A stretch of DNA of 64,000 bases from Chromobacterium haemolyticum DSM 19808 (GTDB taxonomy: Bacteria; Pseudomonadota; Gammaproteobacteria; Burkholderiales; Chromobacteriaceae), in the NCBI RefSeq assembly GCF_000711885.1, contig NZ_KL543995.1, forward strand, positions 182,010-246,009, written 5' to 3'. Each line of letters begins with the position of its first letter. The stretch's first letter is position 1. A program made the translations under genes and the position numbers. The notes below the pieces were generated by a model, which worked only from the letters and a program-made list of their open reading frames with translations, had not been told where the DNA came from and did not search any database. Shown piece by piece: positions 18,935 to 26,010 of the stretch.

Positions 18935-18958
18935 CATCCGCTGCGCGGATGATGGTTT
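18935..18958 (+). terminator. Hairpin after the exporter permease
   Basis: CATCCGC / GCGGATG stem with a three-base loop followed by ATGGTTTT; a weak rho-independent terminator ending the exporter operon. Confidence 0.5.
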
Positions 18959-18986
18959 TGATTGCCGGGGCTGCCCGGCGAGCAGG

Positions 18987-19150
18987 GAGAGGATATTTGC
19001 TTGGCCAAATATCCTCTCCACTCCTAAAGGCCACCCTGCAAGCCTGGCCTGCGGCTTCCCGCCGGGGCCCGTCAGACCCGAGGCGCGGCTGAACTCGCGA
19101 TTTGCTAACGTCAAATCGCTCAGACAAAGCAGCCGCTTAAGACCTCGGGC
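18987..19150. other. Structured intergenic segment before the acylase gene
   Basis: Two clear inverted repeats: GAGAGGATATTTG / CAAATATCCTCTC (18987-18999 and 19006-19018, perfect 13-bp arms, six-base loop) and GCGATTTG / CAAATCGC (19097-19104 and 19112-19119). The second is nested in a longer imperfect repeat (GACCCGAGGCGCGGCTG against CAGCCGCTTAAGACCTCGGG). It holds no reading frame. It could be a mobile-element remnant or a leader structure of the acylase gene. Confidence 0.45.
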
Positions 19151-19319
19151 CTGGCACCCGTCGGCAGTCTTGAAGGGACCTGGGGCGCGTCGGATTCGTG
19201 TTTGTCTTCGCACCCAACAAGCGACTAAGGGCGCATCACTTGAGTCACTCGCCAGGCTGCAGGAGCAGGGGAGCCGCTGTGGCTGCAGCGCCATGAACGC
19301 ATTGAAAGGAGGAAGGGTA

Positions 19320-21485
19320 GTGAAACGCTTGATCCTCGCCCTATTGGGCATCGCCATGCTGTCCTTGCTGACGGCCTGCGAACTGGACGACGACGGCAAG
19401 CCGCGCGGCAGCCAGGTGCTGTGGGACCGCAGCGGCGTGCCGCACATCTACGCCGCTCGCGCCGACAGCCTGGCCTACGCCTTCGGCCGCGCCCAGATGC
19501 AGGCGCATCCGGAGTTGCTGCTGAGGCTGTACGCCCAGGGCCGCGGCCGCGGCGCTGAGTACTACGGCGCGGTGTTCGAGGCCGGCGAACCCTTTCCCAG
19601 CAATATGGCGGAAGTAGACCGCCTAGTGCGCGCCATGGGTTTCCCCGAGCGCTCCAAACAATGGCTGCAACAGCAAAGCCCGCGCATGCGCGCCTACCTG
19701 GACGCCTTCGTCGCCGGCGTCAACGACCAGGCCGCGGCCAGTGGCGGCCTGAGCCCGGCGGCGCGCGCGGTGTTGCCGGTGCGCAGCGAAGATGTGCTGG
19801 CCCACACCCTGCGCATCTTCTTCAGCTATCTGAGCGGCGCCACCGCCACCGGCGCGGCCAATTGCTCGCTGATCTACCCGGACGCGGTGGCCACGCCCGT
19901 CAATCTGATCGGCGGCTCCAACGGCTGGGCGCTGGGGCCGGCCAAGAGCCGTTCCGGCAACGCCATGCTGCTGGCCAACCCGCATTTGCTGTGGGGCGGC
20001 AGCCACACCTGGTTCGAAGCCCAGTTCAAGAGCCCGGAATACGATATCTACGGCGCCACCCTGGTGGGCCTGCCGGTGATGCGCATCGGCTTCAACCAGC
20101 GGCTGGGCTGGGTGCATACCGTCAACACCCAGGACGGCTGCGACCTCTATCAACTCAAGCTCAGCGGCCGGCAATACCTGCTGGACGGCGTGGCGCGCGA
20201 TTTCGAAACCAAGCGCGAAACCCTGTATATCCGCCAGCCGGACGGCAGCCTGCAAGCCGAGCAACTGACCTTGCGCCGCGCCGAGCAGGGCCCGGTGTTC
20301 GACAAGGACGGCCAGAGCTACGCGCTGCGCATCGTCGGCGTCGACCAGCTCCAGACACCCGGCGTGCTGGAACAATGGTGGGACATGGCGCAGGCGCCTG
20401 ACTTCCTGGCCTTCCGCAAGGTGGTGGCGCGGCTGCAAAATCCTTACCACAACATTATCTACGCCGACGCCCAGCGCAATATCTGGGCGGCCTTCGGCGG
20501 CCTGACCCCGCGTCGAGCCGGCGGCGACGCCGCCTACTGGGCGCAGCCGGTGGACGGCAGCCGCAGCGATCTGATCTGGCGCCAGGCGCTGCGCCTGGAC
20601 GAATTGCCGCAGGCGACGAATCCGGCCAGCGGCTGGGTGCAAAACTCCAACAGCGCGCCCTGGTATATGAGCAAGCCGGCGCTGGACCCGGCCGCCTACG
20701 CCGCTTATCTGTCGCCGCGGATCTCGCCCTTGCTGCGCGAACAGCGCGGCATCGAGCTGATCGAACAGACTCCAAGCTTCACGCTGGATACGCTGCTGAG
20801 CGCCAAGCACGACACCCGGCTGCTGCTGGCGGACCGGGTGCTGGACGATTTGATCGGCTATGCGCGCGCTTCCGGCGACGCCGGCCTGATTGCCGCGGCG
20901 CAGGTGCTGGCCCAATGGGACCGGCGCAGCGACGCCGCCAGCAAGGGCGCGGTGCTGTTCGCCGCCTGGGTGGCGGCCTCCGGCGGCGAAGACGCCTTGC
21001 CTTACCGGCAGAAGGCGGACCCTGCGCAGCCTTACAGCACGCCGGCCGGCCTGCGCGACGCCGGTTTCGCGCTGAGCAAGCTGGGCGCGGCGGTCCAGGG
21101 GTTGCAACAAGCCGGCGTGCCGCTGGACGTCGCCTTTGGCGAAGTGTACCGGCTGCGGCGCGGCCCCGCCGGCGGCGCGGCGCGGCTGGACCAGCCGGCC
21201 AGCGGCGGCGCCGAGGGCCTGGGGGCTTTCCGCACCTTCAGCTATATCGGCGATAGCGACGGCCGCCAGCGCGTCATCTTCGGCGACACGTTCACCGCGC
21301 TGGTGGAGTTTGGCCGGCCGCTGCGCGCCAAGGTGATCAATACCTATGGCAACAGCAGCCTGCCGCAATCGCCTTACTACGGCGACCAGTTGCCGCTGGC
21401 GGCGCAAAACGGCATGCGCGACGCCTTGCTCAAGCGCGAGCAGGTGGAGGCGGCGCTGGCCAAGCGCGAGTGGTTCCGCCGCTAG
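19320..21485 (+). CDS. Penicillin-acylase-family (Ntn-hydrolase) lipoprotein
   Basis: 721 residues from GTG 19320, chosen because AGGAGG lies seven bases upstream and the product then begins with a lipoprotein signal ending LLTAC (Cys near residue 20). The body is a penicillin/AHL acylase precursor: WDRSGVPHIYA and the alpha-chain region, then the maturation site LIGGSNGWALG with Ser200 as the expected N-terminal nucleophile of the beta chain, and LLANPHLLWGG. Members of this family self-cleave and remove acyl groups from amides. Anchored in the periplasm next to the exporter, it could activate an acylated precursor during export, or it could degrade AHLs or inactivate the product; the first is favoured by position only. 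Confidence 0.85.
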   Translation: MKRLILALLGIAMLSLLTACELDDDGKPRGSQVLWDRSGVPHIYAARADSLAYAFGRAQMQAHPELLLRLYAQGRGRGAEYYGAVFEAGEPFPSNMAEVDRLVRAMGFPERSKQWLQQQSPRMRAYLDAFVAGVNDQAAASGGLSPAARAVLPVRSEDVLAHTLRIFFSYLSGATATGAANCSLIYPDAVATPVNLIGGSNGWALGPAKSRSGNAMLLANPHLLWGGSHTWFEAQFKSPEYDIYGATLVGLPVMRIGFNQRLGWVHTVNTQDGCDLYQLKLSGRQYLLDGVARDFETKRETLYIRQPDGSLQAEQLTLRRAEQGPVFDKDGQSYALRIVGVDQLQTPGVLEQWWDMAQAPDFLAFRKVVARLQNPYHNIIYADAQRNIWAAFGGLTPRRAGGDAAYWAQPVDGSRSDLIWRQALRLDELPQATNPASGWVQNSNSAPWYMSKPALDPAAYAAYLSPRISPLLREQRGIELIEQTPSFTLDTLLSAKHDTRLLLADRVLDDLIGYARASGDAGLIAAAQVLAQWDRRSDAASKGAVLFAAWVAASGGEDALPYRQKADPAQPYSTPAGLRDAGFALSKLGAAVQGLQQAGVPLDVAFGEVYRLRRGPAGGAARLDQPASGGAEGLGAFRTFSYIGDSDGRQRVIFGDTFTALVEFGRPLRAKVINTYGNSSLPQSPYYGDQLPLAAQNGMRDALLKREQVEAALAKREWFRR

Positions 21486-21579
21486 CCGGCCGGCAAACAG
21501 GCCGGAGGCGGGCAAGCGCCTCCGGCTCCGCATGACGAGAGACTAGGTTTGCGCCATTGAGTCCGGGCTGGCACAATGG

Positions 21580-21769
21580 CGCCGTTGTCATTGGGGAGTA
21601 GCCATCTTCGGCCCCGCCGAAGAGGCCGCGTCAACAAACTTGAGGAGCTTTCCTCATGGCGCGGTCAGCGGCCGGCATTGCCGGCGCCGCCAAGCGAGAC
21701 CTTTGGCCACGATGCGTTTGCCGCCGGGCAAGCCGCGTCGTTGCGCCATTGTCCATTCGCTTGCCCGGC
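21580..21769 (+). promoter_or_regulatory. yybP-ykoY (manganese) riboswitch
   Basis: Diagnostic aptamer segments occur in order: TTGGGGAGTAGCC (21591-21603), CGTCAACAAACTTGAGG (21629-21645) and GCGAGACCTTTGGCC (21694-21708). Downstream is a perfect 11-bp inverted repeat GCCGGGCAAGC / GCTTGCCCGGC (21723-21733 and 21759-21769) just before the start codon, a plausible expression platform that would mask translation. This class senses Mn2+ and usually turns on export proteins, which fits the cation exchanger that follows. Confidence 0.85.
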
Positions 21770-21781
21770 CCAAGACCATCC

Positions 21782-22762
21782 ATGCTGTTGACCCTGTTGT
21801 TTCTGCTCGGCCTAGCCGTCCTGATCTATCTATCCTGTCAATACTTCGTCAACGCCATCGAATGGTGCGGACGCCACCTGAACCTGGGCGCCAGCGCCGT
21901 AGGCACCGTGCTCGCCGCTTTCGGCACCGCCTTGCCGGAGAGCGCGGTGACTTTGACCGCAATGGCCTTTGGCGACACGCCGCAACATAAGGACATCGGC
22001 GTCGGCGCGGCCTTGGGCGGGCCGCTGGTGCTGGCCACGCTGGCTTACGCGGTGGTGGGCTTTGCCCTGTGGCGCAACCGCAGCCGGCTGGGACGCGGCG
22101 ATTATTTGCTGCGCGTCGATCATCGTCGGCTGGCCGGCGACCAGTTGGCCTTCCTGTTCGTCTTCGCCCTGAAGGTGGCGCTGGGCTTGGTGGCCTTCGC
22201 CGTCAAGCCCTGGCTGGGCGTGCTGTTTCTGGCCGCTTACGCAGCCTATGTCTGGCGCGAGATCCGCAGCGCGGACACCGCGCCGGAAGAGGAGGATCTG
22301 GAAGCCTTGAAGCTGCGCGCCGGAGGCGGCCTGGGCTGGGCGGCGACGCAGGCCTTGTTGGCCCTGACGGTGATCGCGGTAGCGGCGCACGGCTTTGTCG
22401 CGCAGCTGGAAGCGCTGGCCGGCCATTGGGGCGTGGCGCCGCATTTGGTGGCCTTGCTGCTGAGCCCGGTGGCCACCGAGCTGCCGGAAATCATGAATGC
22501 GCTGATCTGGCTGCGTCAGGGCAAGGAGCGTTTGGCCTTGGCCAATATTTCCGGCGCCATGATGATTCAGGCGACGATTCCCAGCGCTTTCGGCCTGTTC
22601 TTTACCCCGTGGATGTTCGATAGCGTCTTGCTGTGGTCCGGCCTGGCCACGATGGCCGCGATTGCAGGGTTGTGGCTGTTGTTCCGCCGCGGCAGCGTGG
22701 ACGGCCGCTGGCTGCTGGGCGCGGGCGCGGTGTATCTGGTGTTTGCCGGCTGTCTGGTGTGA
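21782..22762 (+). CDS. CaCA-family cation exchanger, probable Mn2+ exporter
   Basis: 326 residues from ATG 21782; earlier in-frame starts would lie inside the riboswitch. About ten to eleven membrane helices with two alpha-repeats typical of sodium/calcium exchangers: GTVLAAFGTALPES near residues 40-55 and LLSPVATELPEIMNA near 230-245. The family moves Ca2+, Na+, K+ or Mn2+. Control by a yybP-ykoY element argues for Mn2+ (possibly with Ca2+) export; substrate is inference. Confidence 0.85.
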   Translation: MLLTLLFLLGLAVLIYLSCQYFVNAIEWCGRHLNLGASAVGTVLAAFGTALPESAVTLTAMAFGDTPQHKDIGVGAALGGPLVLATLAYAVVGFALWRNRSRLGRGDYLLRVDHRRLAGDQLAFLFVFALKVALGLVAFAVKPWLGVLFLAAYAAYVWREIRSADTAPEEEDLEALKLRAGGGLGWAATQALLALTVIAVAAHGFVAQLEALAGHWGVAPHLVALLLSPVATELPEIMNALIWLRQGKERLALANISGAMMIQATIPSAFGLFFTPWMFDSVLLWSGLATMAAIAGLWLLFRRGSVDGRWLLGAGAVYLVFAGCLV

Positions 22763-22794
22763 GCCGGGTTGAGCGCTTGCTCAACGCCGTATCG

Positions 22795-23013
22795 TCAAAG
22801 CGCGCAGGCGCCGGCCGGCGCTTTGGCGGAACGGGGACGGGCCGGGCTGTGAACCTCTACGCTGTCGGAGTTGGTGTGGCAGTGTTCCAGCCACCGCTCC
22901 TGTGCCGGCGCGCTGGCATGGCGATAGCGGTGCGGGGCTTTGGCTTGAACCGGGGAGGCAGACAGGGTCAGGCTGAGGCCCAGAAAGCCGGCGATGCGCC
23001 GCCGGATCGGCAT
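22795..23013 (-). CDS. Small secreted protein, perhaps truncated
   Basis: 72 residues starting MPIRRRIAGFLGLSLTLSA, a good signal peptide with cleavage after VQA. The mature part contains HTNSDSVEVHSPARP and ends PAGACAL. HSPxR..PAGA is reminiscent of the first half of DUF3761-type secreted proteins, whose second half (CRDGTYSFS) is missing here, so this may be a truncated relic. The remainder of 22763-23249 is an AT-rich upstream region for the beta-lactamase. Confidence 0.4.
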   Translation of the reverse strand: MPIRRRIAGFLGLSLTLSASPVQAKAPHRYRHASAPAQERWLEHCHTNSDSVEVHSPARPRSAKAPAGACAL

Positions 23014-23249
23014 GCGGAACTGAGCTGGATTTTTTCTGTCATTCGATTGTTTAATGATTCATTAAAGCTGCTTGAATCTGTCCATGATGCTTTGGCGTGT
23101 CGATGCAATGAATTCAAGCCAAAAAAATAGGTACTACATTTTAGTTCATTGTCATTTTGCGGGTAAGGACAATGCGCATCGGGGGAACTAAACCGCGATG
23201 GCCGGCCGTGTCATCGGCCGCGTCGTCATACCGATCTGGGGATGGAACT

Positions 23250-24137
23250 ATGGATTATTTCGCGCAGCGGCGCGCCTTGCTGGCGGCCTTGGCCGCCTCG
23301 CCTTTGATTTTGGGTTGTGCGCGTCCGCCCTTGCGAGTGCCGGGTGATGCGCCGACGGCGCGGCAGCTGGCGGAGCTGGAACGCAATGCGGGCGGCCGCA
23401 TCGGCGTGTTCGCGCAAGAGGTGGACAGCGGGCGGAGCCTGGCCTATCGCGCCAATGAGCGCTTTCCGATGTGCAGCACTTTCAAGTTACTGCTGGTGGG
23501 GGCCCTGTTGCAGCGCAGCGCGACGCAGCCGGACTTGTTGTATCGCCATGTCAGTTACCGGCGGGAGCAGTTGATCGATTATTCGCCTATCGCCGAACAG
23601 TATGTGGAGCAGGGCATGTCGGTGAAAGACCTGTGCGACGCGGCGATGCGCTTCAGCGATAACACCGCCGCCAATTTGTTGCTGGAGGAATTGGGCGGGC
23701 CGCAGGAAGTGAACCGTTTCGCCCGCTCGCTGGGCGATGGCCTGACTCGTCTGGATCGGATCGAGCCGGAACTGAACCGCGCCGAGCCGGGCGATCCGCG
23801 CGACACCACCACGCCGGCGGCGATGACGGCCAATCTGCATGCCTTGCTGTTTTCCCCGTTATTGCCGGAGCGGCAGCGCGGGCTGTTGAACGACTGGCTG
23901 CTGGGCAACACCACCGGCAACCTGCGCATCCGGGCCGGTTTGCCGGCGGAGTGGCGGGTGGGGGACAAGACCGGCAGCGGCGGCCACGGCGCCGCCAACG
24001 ATGTGGCCGTGGCCTGGCGGCCGGGCAAGTCGCCGTTGTTGCTGTCGGTGTTTTACTGGGGATCGCCGGCGATGATGGATGAGCGCAACGCGGTGATTGC
24101 CGCGGTGGCGAGGGTGGCCGCCGCCGAGTTTGCTTGA
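23250..24137 (+). CDS. Class A beta-lactamase
   Basis: 295 residues from ATG 23250 (GGGGATGG upstream). All class A motifs are present: Ser76-x-x-Lys79 (CSTFK, Ambler 70-73), Ser136-Asp-Asn (SDN, 130-132), Glu172 in EPELN (166) and DKTGSGG (234-236). The N-terminus (QRRALLAALAA..LILGCA) combines a twin-Arg-like start with a possible lipobox. A Cys precedes the nucleophile, as in KPC/SME/NMC carbapenemases, but the partner at position 238 is Gly, so the carbapenemase disulfide cannot form. No LysR ampR-type regulator is adjacent. Spectrum cannot be read from sequence alone. Confidence 0.93.
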   Translation: MDYFAQRRALLAALAASPLILGCARPPLRVPGDAPTARQLAELERNAGGRIGVFAQEVDSGRSLAYRANERFPMCSTFKLLLVGALLQRSATQPDLLYRHVSYRREQLIDYSPIAEQYVEQGMSVKDLCDAAMRFSDNTAANLLLEELGGPQEVNRFARSLGDGLTRLDRIEPELNRAEPGDPRDTTTPAAMTANLHALLFSPLLPERQRGLLNDWLLGNTTGNLRIRAGLPAEWRVGDKTGSGGHGAANDVAVAWRPGKSPLLLSVFYWGSPAMMDERNAVIAAVARVAAAEFA

Positions 24138-24171
24138 GCTGCCGCGCGTGGCGGGCAATCCTGCCGGAATG

Positions 24172-24203
24172 AAAAACGCCGCAACCTTGGTTGCGGCGTT
24201 TTT
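24172..24203. terminator. Bidirectional terminator between bla and astE
   Basis: Perfect 15-bp inverted repeat (AAAAACGCCGCAACC / GGTTGCGGCGTTTTT) around two bases, with T-runs in both directions. Confidence 0.92.
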
Positions 24204-24217
24204 GCGCGCGGATCTAC

Positions 24218-24361
24218 GAGCCTGTTCAAAGTCTCGCGAGCAAGAGCGAGACAAGGCGAAAACGGCTGAGAAAGCGGAATGGTCAAGTGGTACATGAGCA
24301 TTTTGAGCTGGTACTCACCGTGCAAGGCTTCACGAAGCGCCGCAGACTTTGAACAAGCTCT
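24218..24361. mobile_element. GAGCCTGTTC-family MITE, copy 2 (about 144 bp, full length)
   Basis: Ends GAGCCTGTTCAAAGTC and GACTTTGAACAAGCTC are inverted repeats. Inside is the family core GAGCAAGAGCGAGACAAGG and CGGAATGGTCAAGTGGTACA. The right end touches the stop codon of astE on the other strand: the TAG stop (24360-24362) is built partly from the element end. Flanks are TAC and TAA. Confidence 0.8.
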
Positions 24362-25358
24362 AAGGCAAGCGCGCCGGCTCCACCACGATGCCGGCGCGCA
24401 GGCCGGGCTTGACCGTGGGATTGGGAAACAGAATGCGCTCCTCGCCGCCGACGGCCACGTAGCGGTGCTCACCGTCCTCGGCAATCAGGAAACCATCCGG
24501 CAGCGCGGTGAAGTTCTCCACGTCGTCGGCCAGGTGCAGGCGGAAAGCCTCGCTGTGTTTGACGATGTCGTACTTGGCCTGGAACAACGGCAGGTCGCCG
24601 TCGCGGTAGCCGGGCAGTTCTTGTTCCGGCTCGGACAGCAGCCGGCGCAGCGCCTGGTCGATGCCGGCGAAGCGGGACAGGTCGTTCTGGCCAAACGGCC
24701 GCGCCTTGCCCAGCTCCAGCGTGAAGGCGTCCGCCTGGCAGTGGCGGCTGGTGAAGTAACTGAAGGTGTTGGCCGGCTGGCTGTGCAGCAGCACGGTTTC
24801 CACCTGGCAGCTTTTCAGCCAGGCCAGTTGCTCGCGGCTGTGCAGGCGTTCGTGGATATACGGATAGATGGCGAACTTCTCAAACACGGAGCCGCGGATG
24901 GCGGTGTGCAGATCGTAATGCCAGCGGCGGCCGCGGGCGGAGGCGAAGAAGCCCGCCGCGGCCTGTTCCAGCCTCGCCGCGCGCGCCGCTTCGCGCGCGT
25001 CCGGTTGGCGCGCGTGAGCGCCGTTGAACAGCCGGTTCATGTCGTAATCCAGATAACGCTTGCCCAGCCGCATTGCGTCCAGATTGCCGAAGATCACCAA
25101 CAGCCGGCAGCGCAGCGTCAGCTTGCCGCCGGCGATATCGGCCAGGATGGCGTTGAGCACCTCTATCGGCGCGGTTTCATTGCCGTGCACGCCGCTGGAC
25201 AGCAGTAGGGAGTCGTCGGCGGCGTCGACGGGCTCCAGTTCTACGACACCGTAGTCCAGCCAGCGCGCCCGCACGCCTGAGTGGAGCAGCCATTCGGCGG
25301 AGGCCGAGGAGGCGGGGTTCATGGTCCAGGACAGAAAATCGTGGTGATGCTCGCGCAT
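24360..25358 (-). CDS. astE: Succinylglutamate desuccinylase
   Basis: 332 residues from ATG at 25358, close to the roughly 320 of known AstE. M14-like zinc hydrolase motifs: SGVHGNETAPIEV (His and Glu ligands) and HYDLHTAIRGS. It cleaves N-succinylglutamate to succinate and glutamate, the last step of the AST arginine catabolic pathway. The other ast genes are not adjacent, so it is a detached member. Its stop codon TAG overlaps the end of a MITE-like element. Confidence 0.9.
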   Translation of the reverse strand: MREHHHDFLSWTMNPASSASAEWLLHSGVRARWLDYGVVELEPVDAADDSLLLSSGVHGNETAPIEVLNAILADIAGGKLTLRCRLLVIFGNLDAMRLGKRYLDYDMNRLFNGAHARQPDAREAARAARLEQAAAGFFASARGRRWHYDLHTAIRGSVFEKFAIYPYIHERLHSREQLAWLKSCQVETVLLHSQPANTFSYFTSRHCQADAFTLELGKARPFGQNDLSRFAGIDQALRRLLSEPEQELPGYRDGDLPLFQAKYDIVKHSEAFRLHLADDVENFTALPDGFLIAEDGEHRYVAVGGEERILFPNPTVKPGLRAGIVVEPARLP

Positions 25359-25469
25359 GGGCTGGCTCGTGCTTGCGGCTAGTGATGACCGGGGCATTGT
25401 AACCAGAGCCGGCGCGGCTGGTGGCGGCGCGTGGCGCAGATTTGAAAAAACATGCCGTGTTTGGCTTAA

Positions 25470-25675
25470 AAGCCTTGTCTGGCGAGGCTTGGCGAGCCAG
25501 ATCGCGCTGTGGTTTTTTTAGAGGGCGGCTTAGGAGGCTGGGCCACGTTGTTGTTGAATATTTTGGACAAGCCCATTGTCCGAACAACAAGGCCTTCGCC
25601 CGGAGAAACGGCCGCTGGCCGGCATGAGGAAAATATAGGGGGCTGTTTTTGCTCAAGCCTTGCCGGACAAGGCTT
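25470..25675. repeat. Paired palindromic repeats (AAGCCTTG arms) between astE and speA
   Basis: AAGCCTTGTCTGGCGAGGCTT (25470-25490) and its near reverse complement at 25655-25675 (AAGCCTTGCC..) lie 164 bases apart; each arm is itself a hairpin. The 25359-25740 interval also holds the divergent promoters. It contains no convincing gene. This is probably another non-coding inverted-repeat element of about 206 bp. Confidence 0.5.
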
Positions 25676-25740
25676 GCCGGGCTACCCGGCGCGGGCTTGT
25701 CGATTAAATTGGACATGCGGATTTTTATACATTTTTTTAC

Positions 25741-25768
25741 TTGTCAAGCAGCGTGATGTTGTTACAAT
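25741..25768 (+). promoter_or_regulatory. Sigma-70 promoter of speA
   Basis: TTGTCA (25741-25746), 16-base spacer, TACAAT (25763-25768). It predicts a leader of about 235 nt with an early hairpin GTTTGCA/TGCAAAC at 25777-25794. Confidence 0.65.
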
Positions 25769-25891
25769 CCGCGCTCGTTTGCAGCTTTGCAAACCTACAA
25801 TTCAATTGTTTCGCTCCGACATCCCAGGCCCACATAAAAGCTGTTCAGCCCGAAAGCCGCGCACTAAGGAGCGGGGTTATCCATCATAAGG

Positions 25892-25999
25892 ATGCTCCTG
25901 CGGCTGGCTCATCGCTTTTTCGGCGGCGGCCTGGGCGCGTCCTTTGGAAATCCCTGTCCACCCACCGCGCGGGGTTCAGGGCTTTCCGTCAGTTCTTGA
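25892..25999 (+). CDS. Possible 35-codon leader peptide before speA
   Basis: A frame starting ATG 25892 ([13 protein letters not shown]) ends in TGA 25997-25999, whose last bases run into the GAGGGG ribosome site of speA, 11 bases before the speA ATG. Ribosomes finishing here would sit on the speA initiation region. There is only a weak ribosome site of its own (TAAGG against the ATG). This is a candidate, not an established gene. Confidence 0.3.
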   Translation: MLLRLAHRFFGGGLGASFGNPCPPTARGSGLSVSS

Positions 26000-26010
26000 G
26001 GGGAAAACTC

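Noticed and set aside
21656-21781. Longer N-terminus for the cation exchanger
   Set aside because: The extra codons fall in the riboswitch aptamer and switching stem.
22633-23130. Plus-strand frame after the exchanger
   Set aside because: No ribosome site, overlaps the exchanger in another frame and runs antisense to the small secreted protein.
23250-24137. KPC-type carbapenemase
   Set aside because: The Cys at position 69 is present but Cys238 is not, so the defining disulfide is missing.
25741-26010. 90-codon extension of SpeA
   Set aside because: The stretch contains the promoter spacer and a leader hairpin; the known family start aligns with ATG 26011, which has a good ribosome site.
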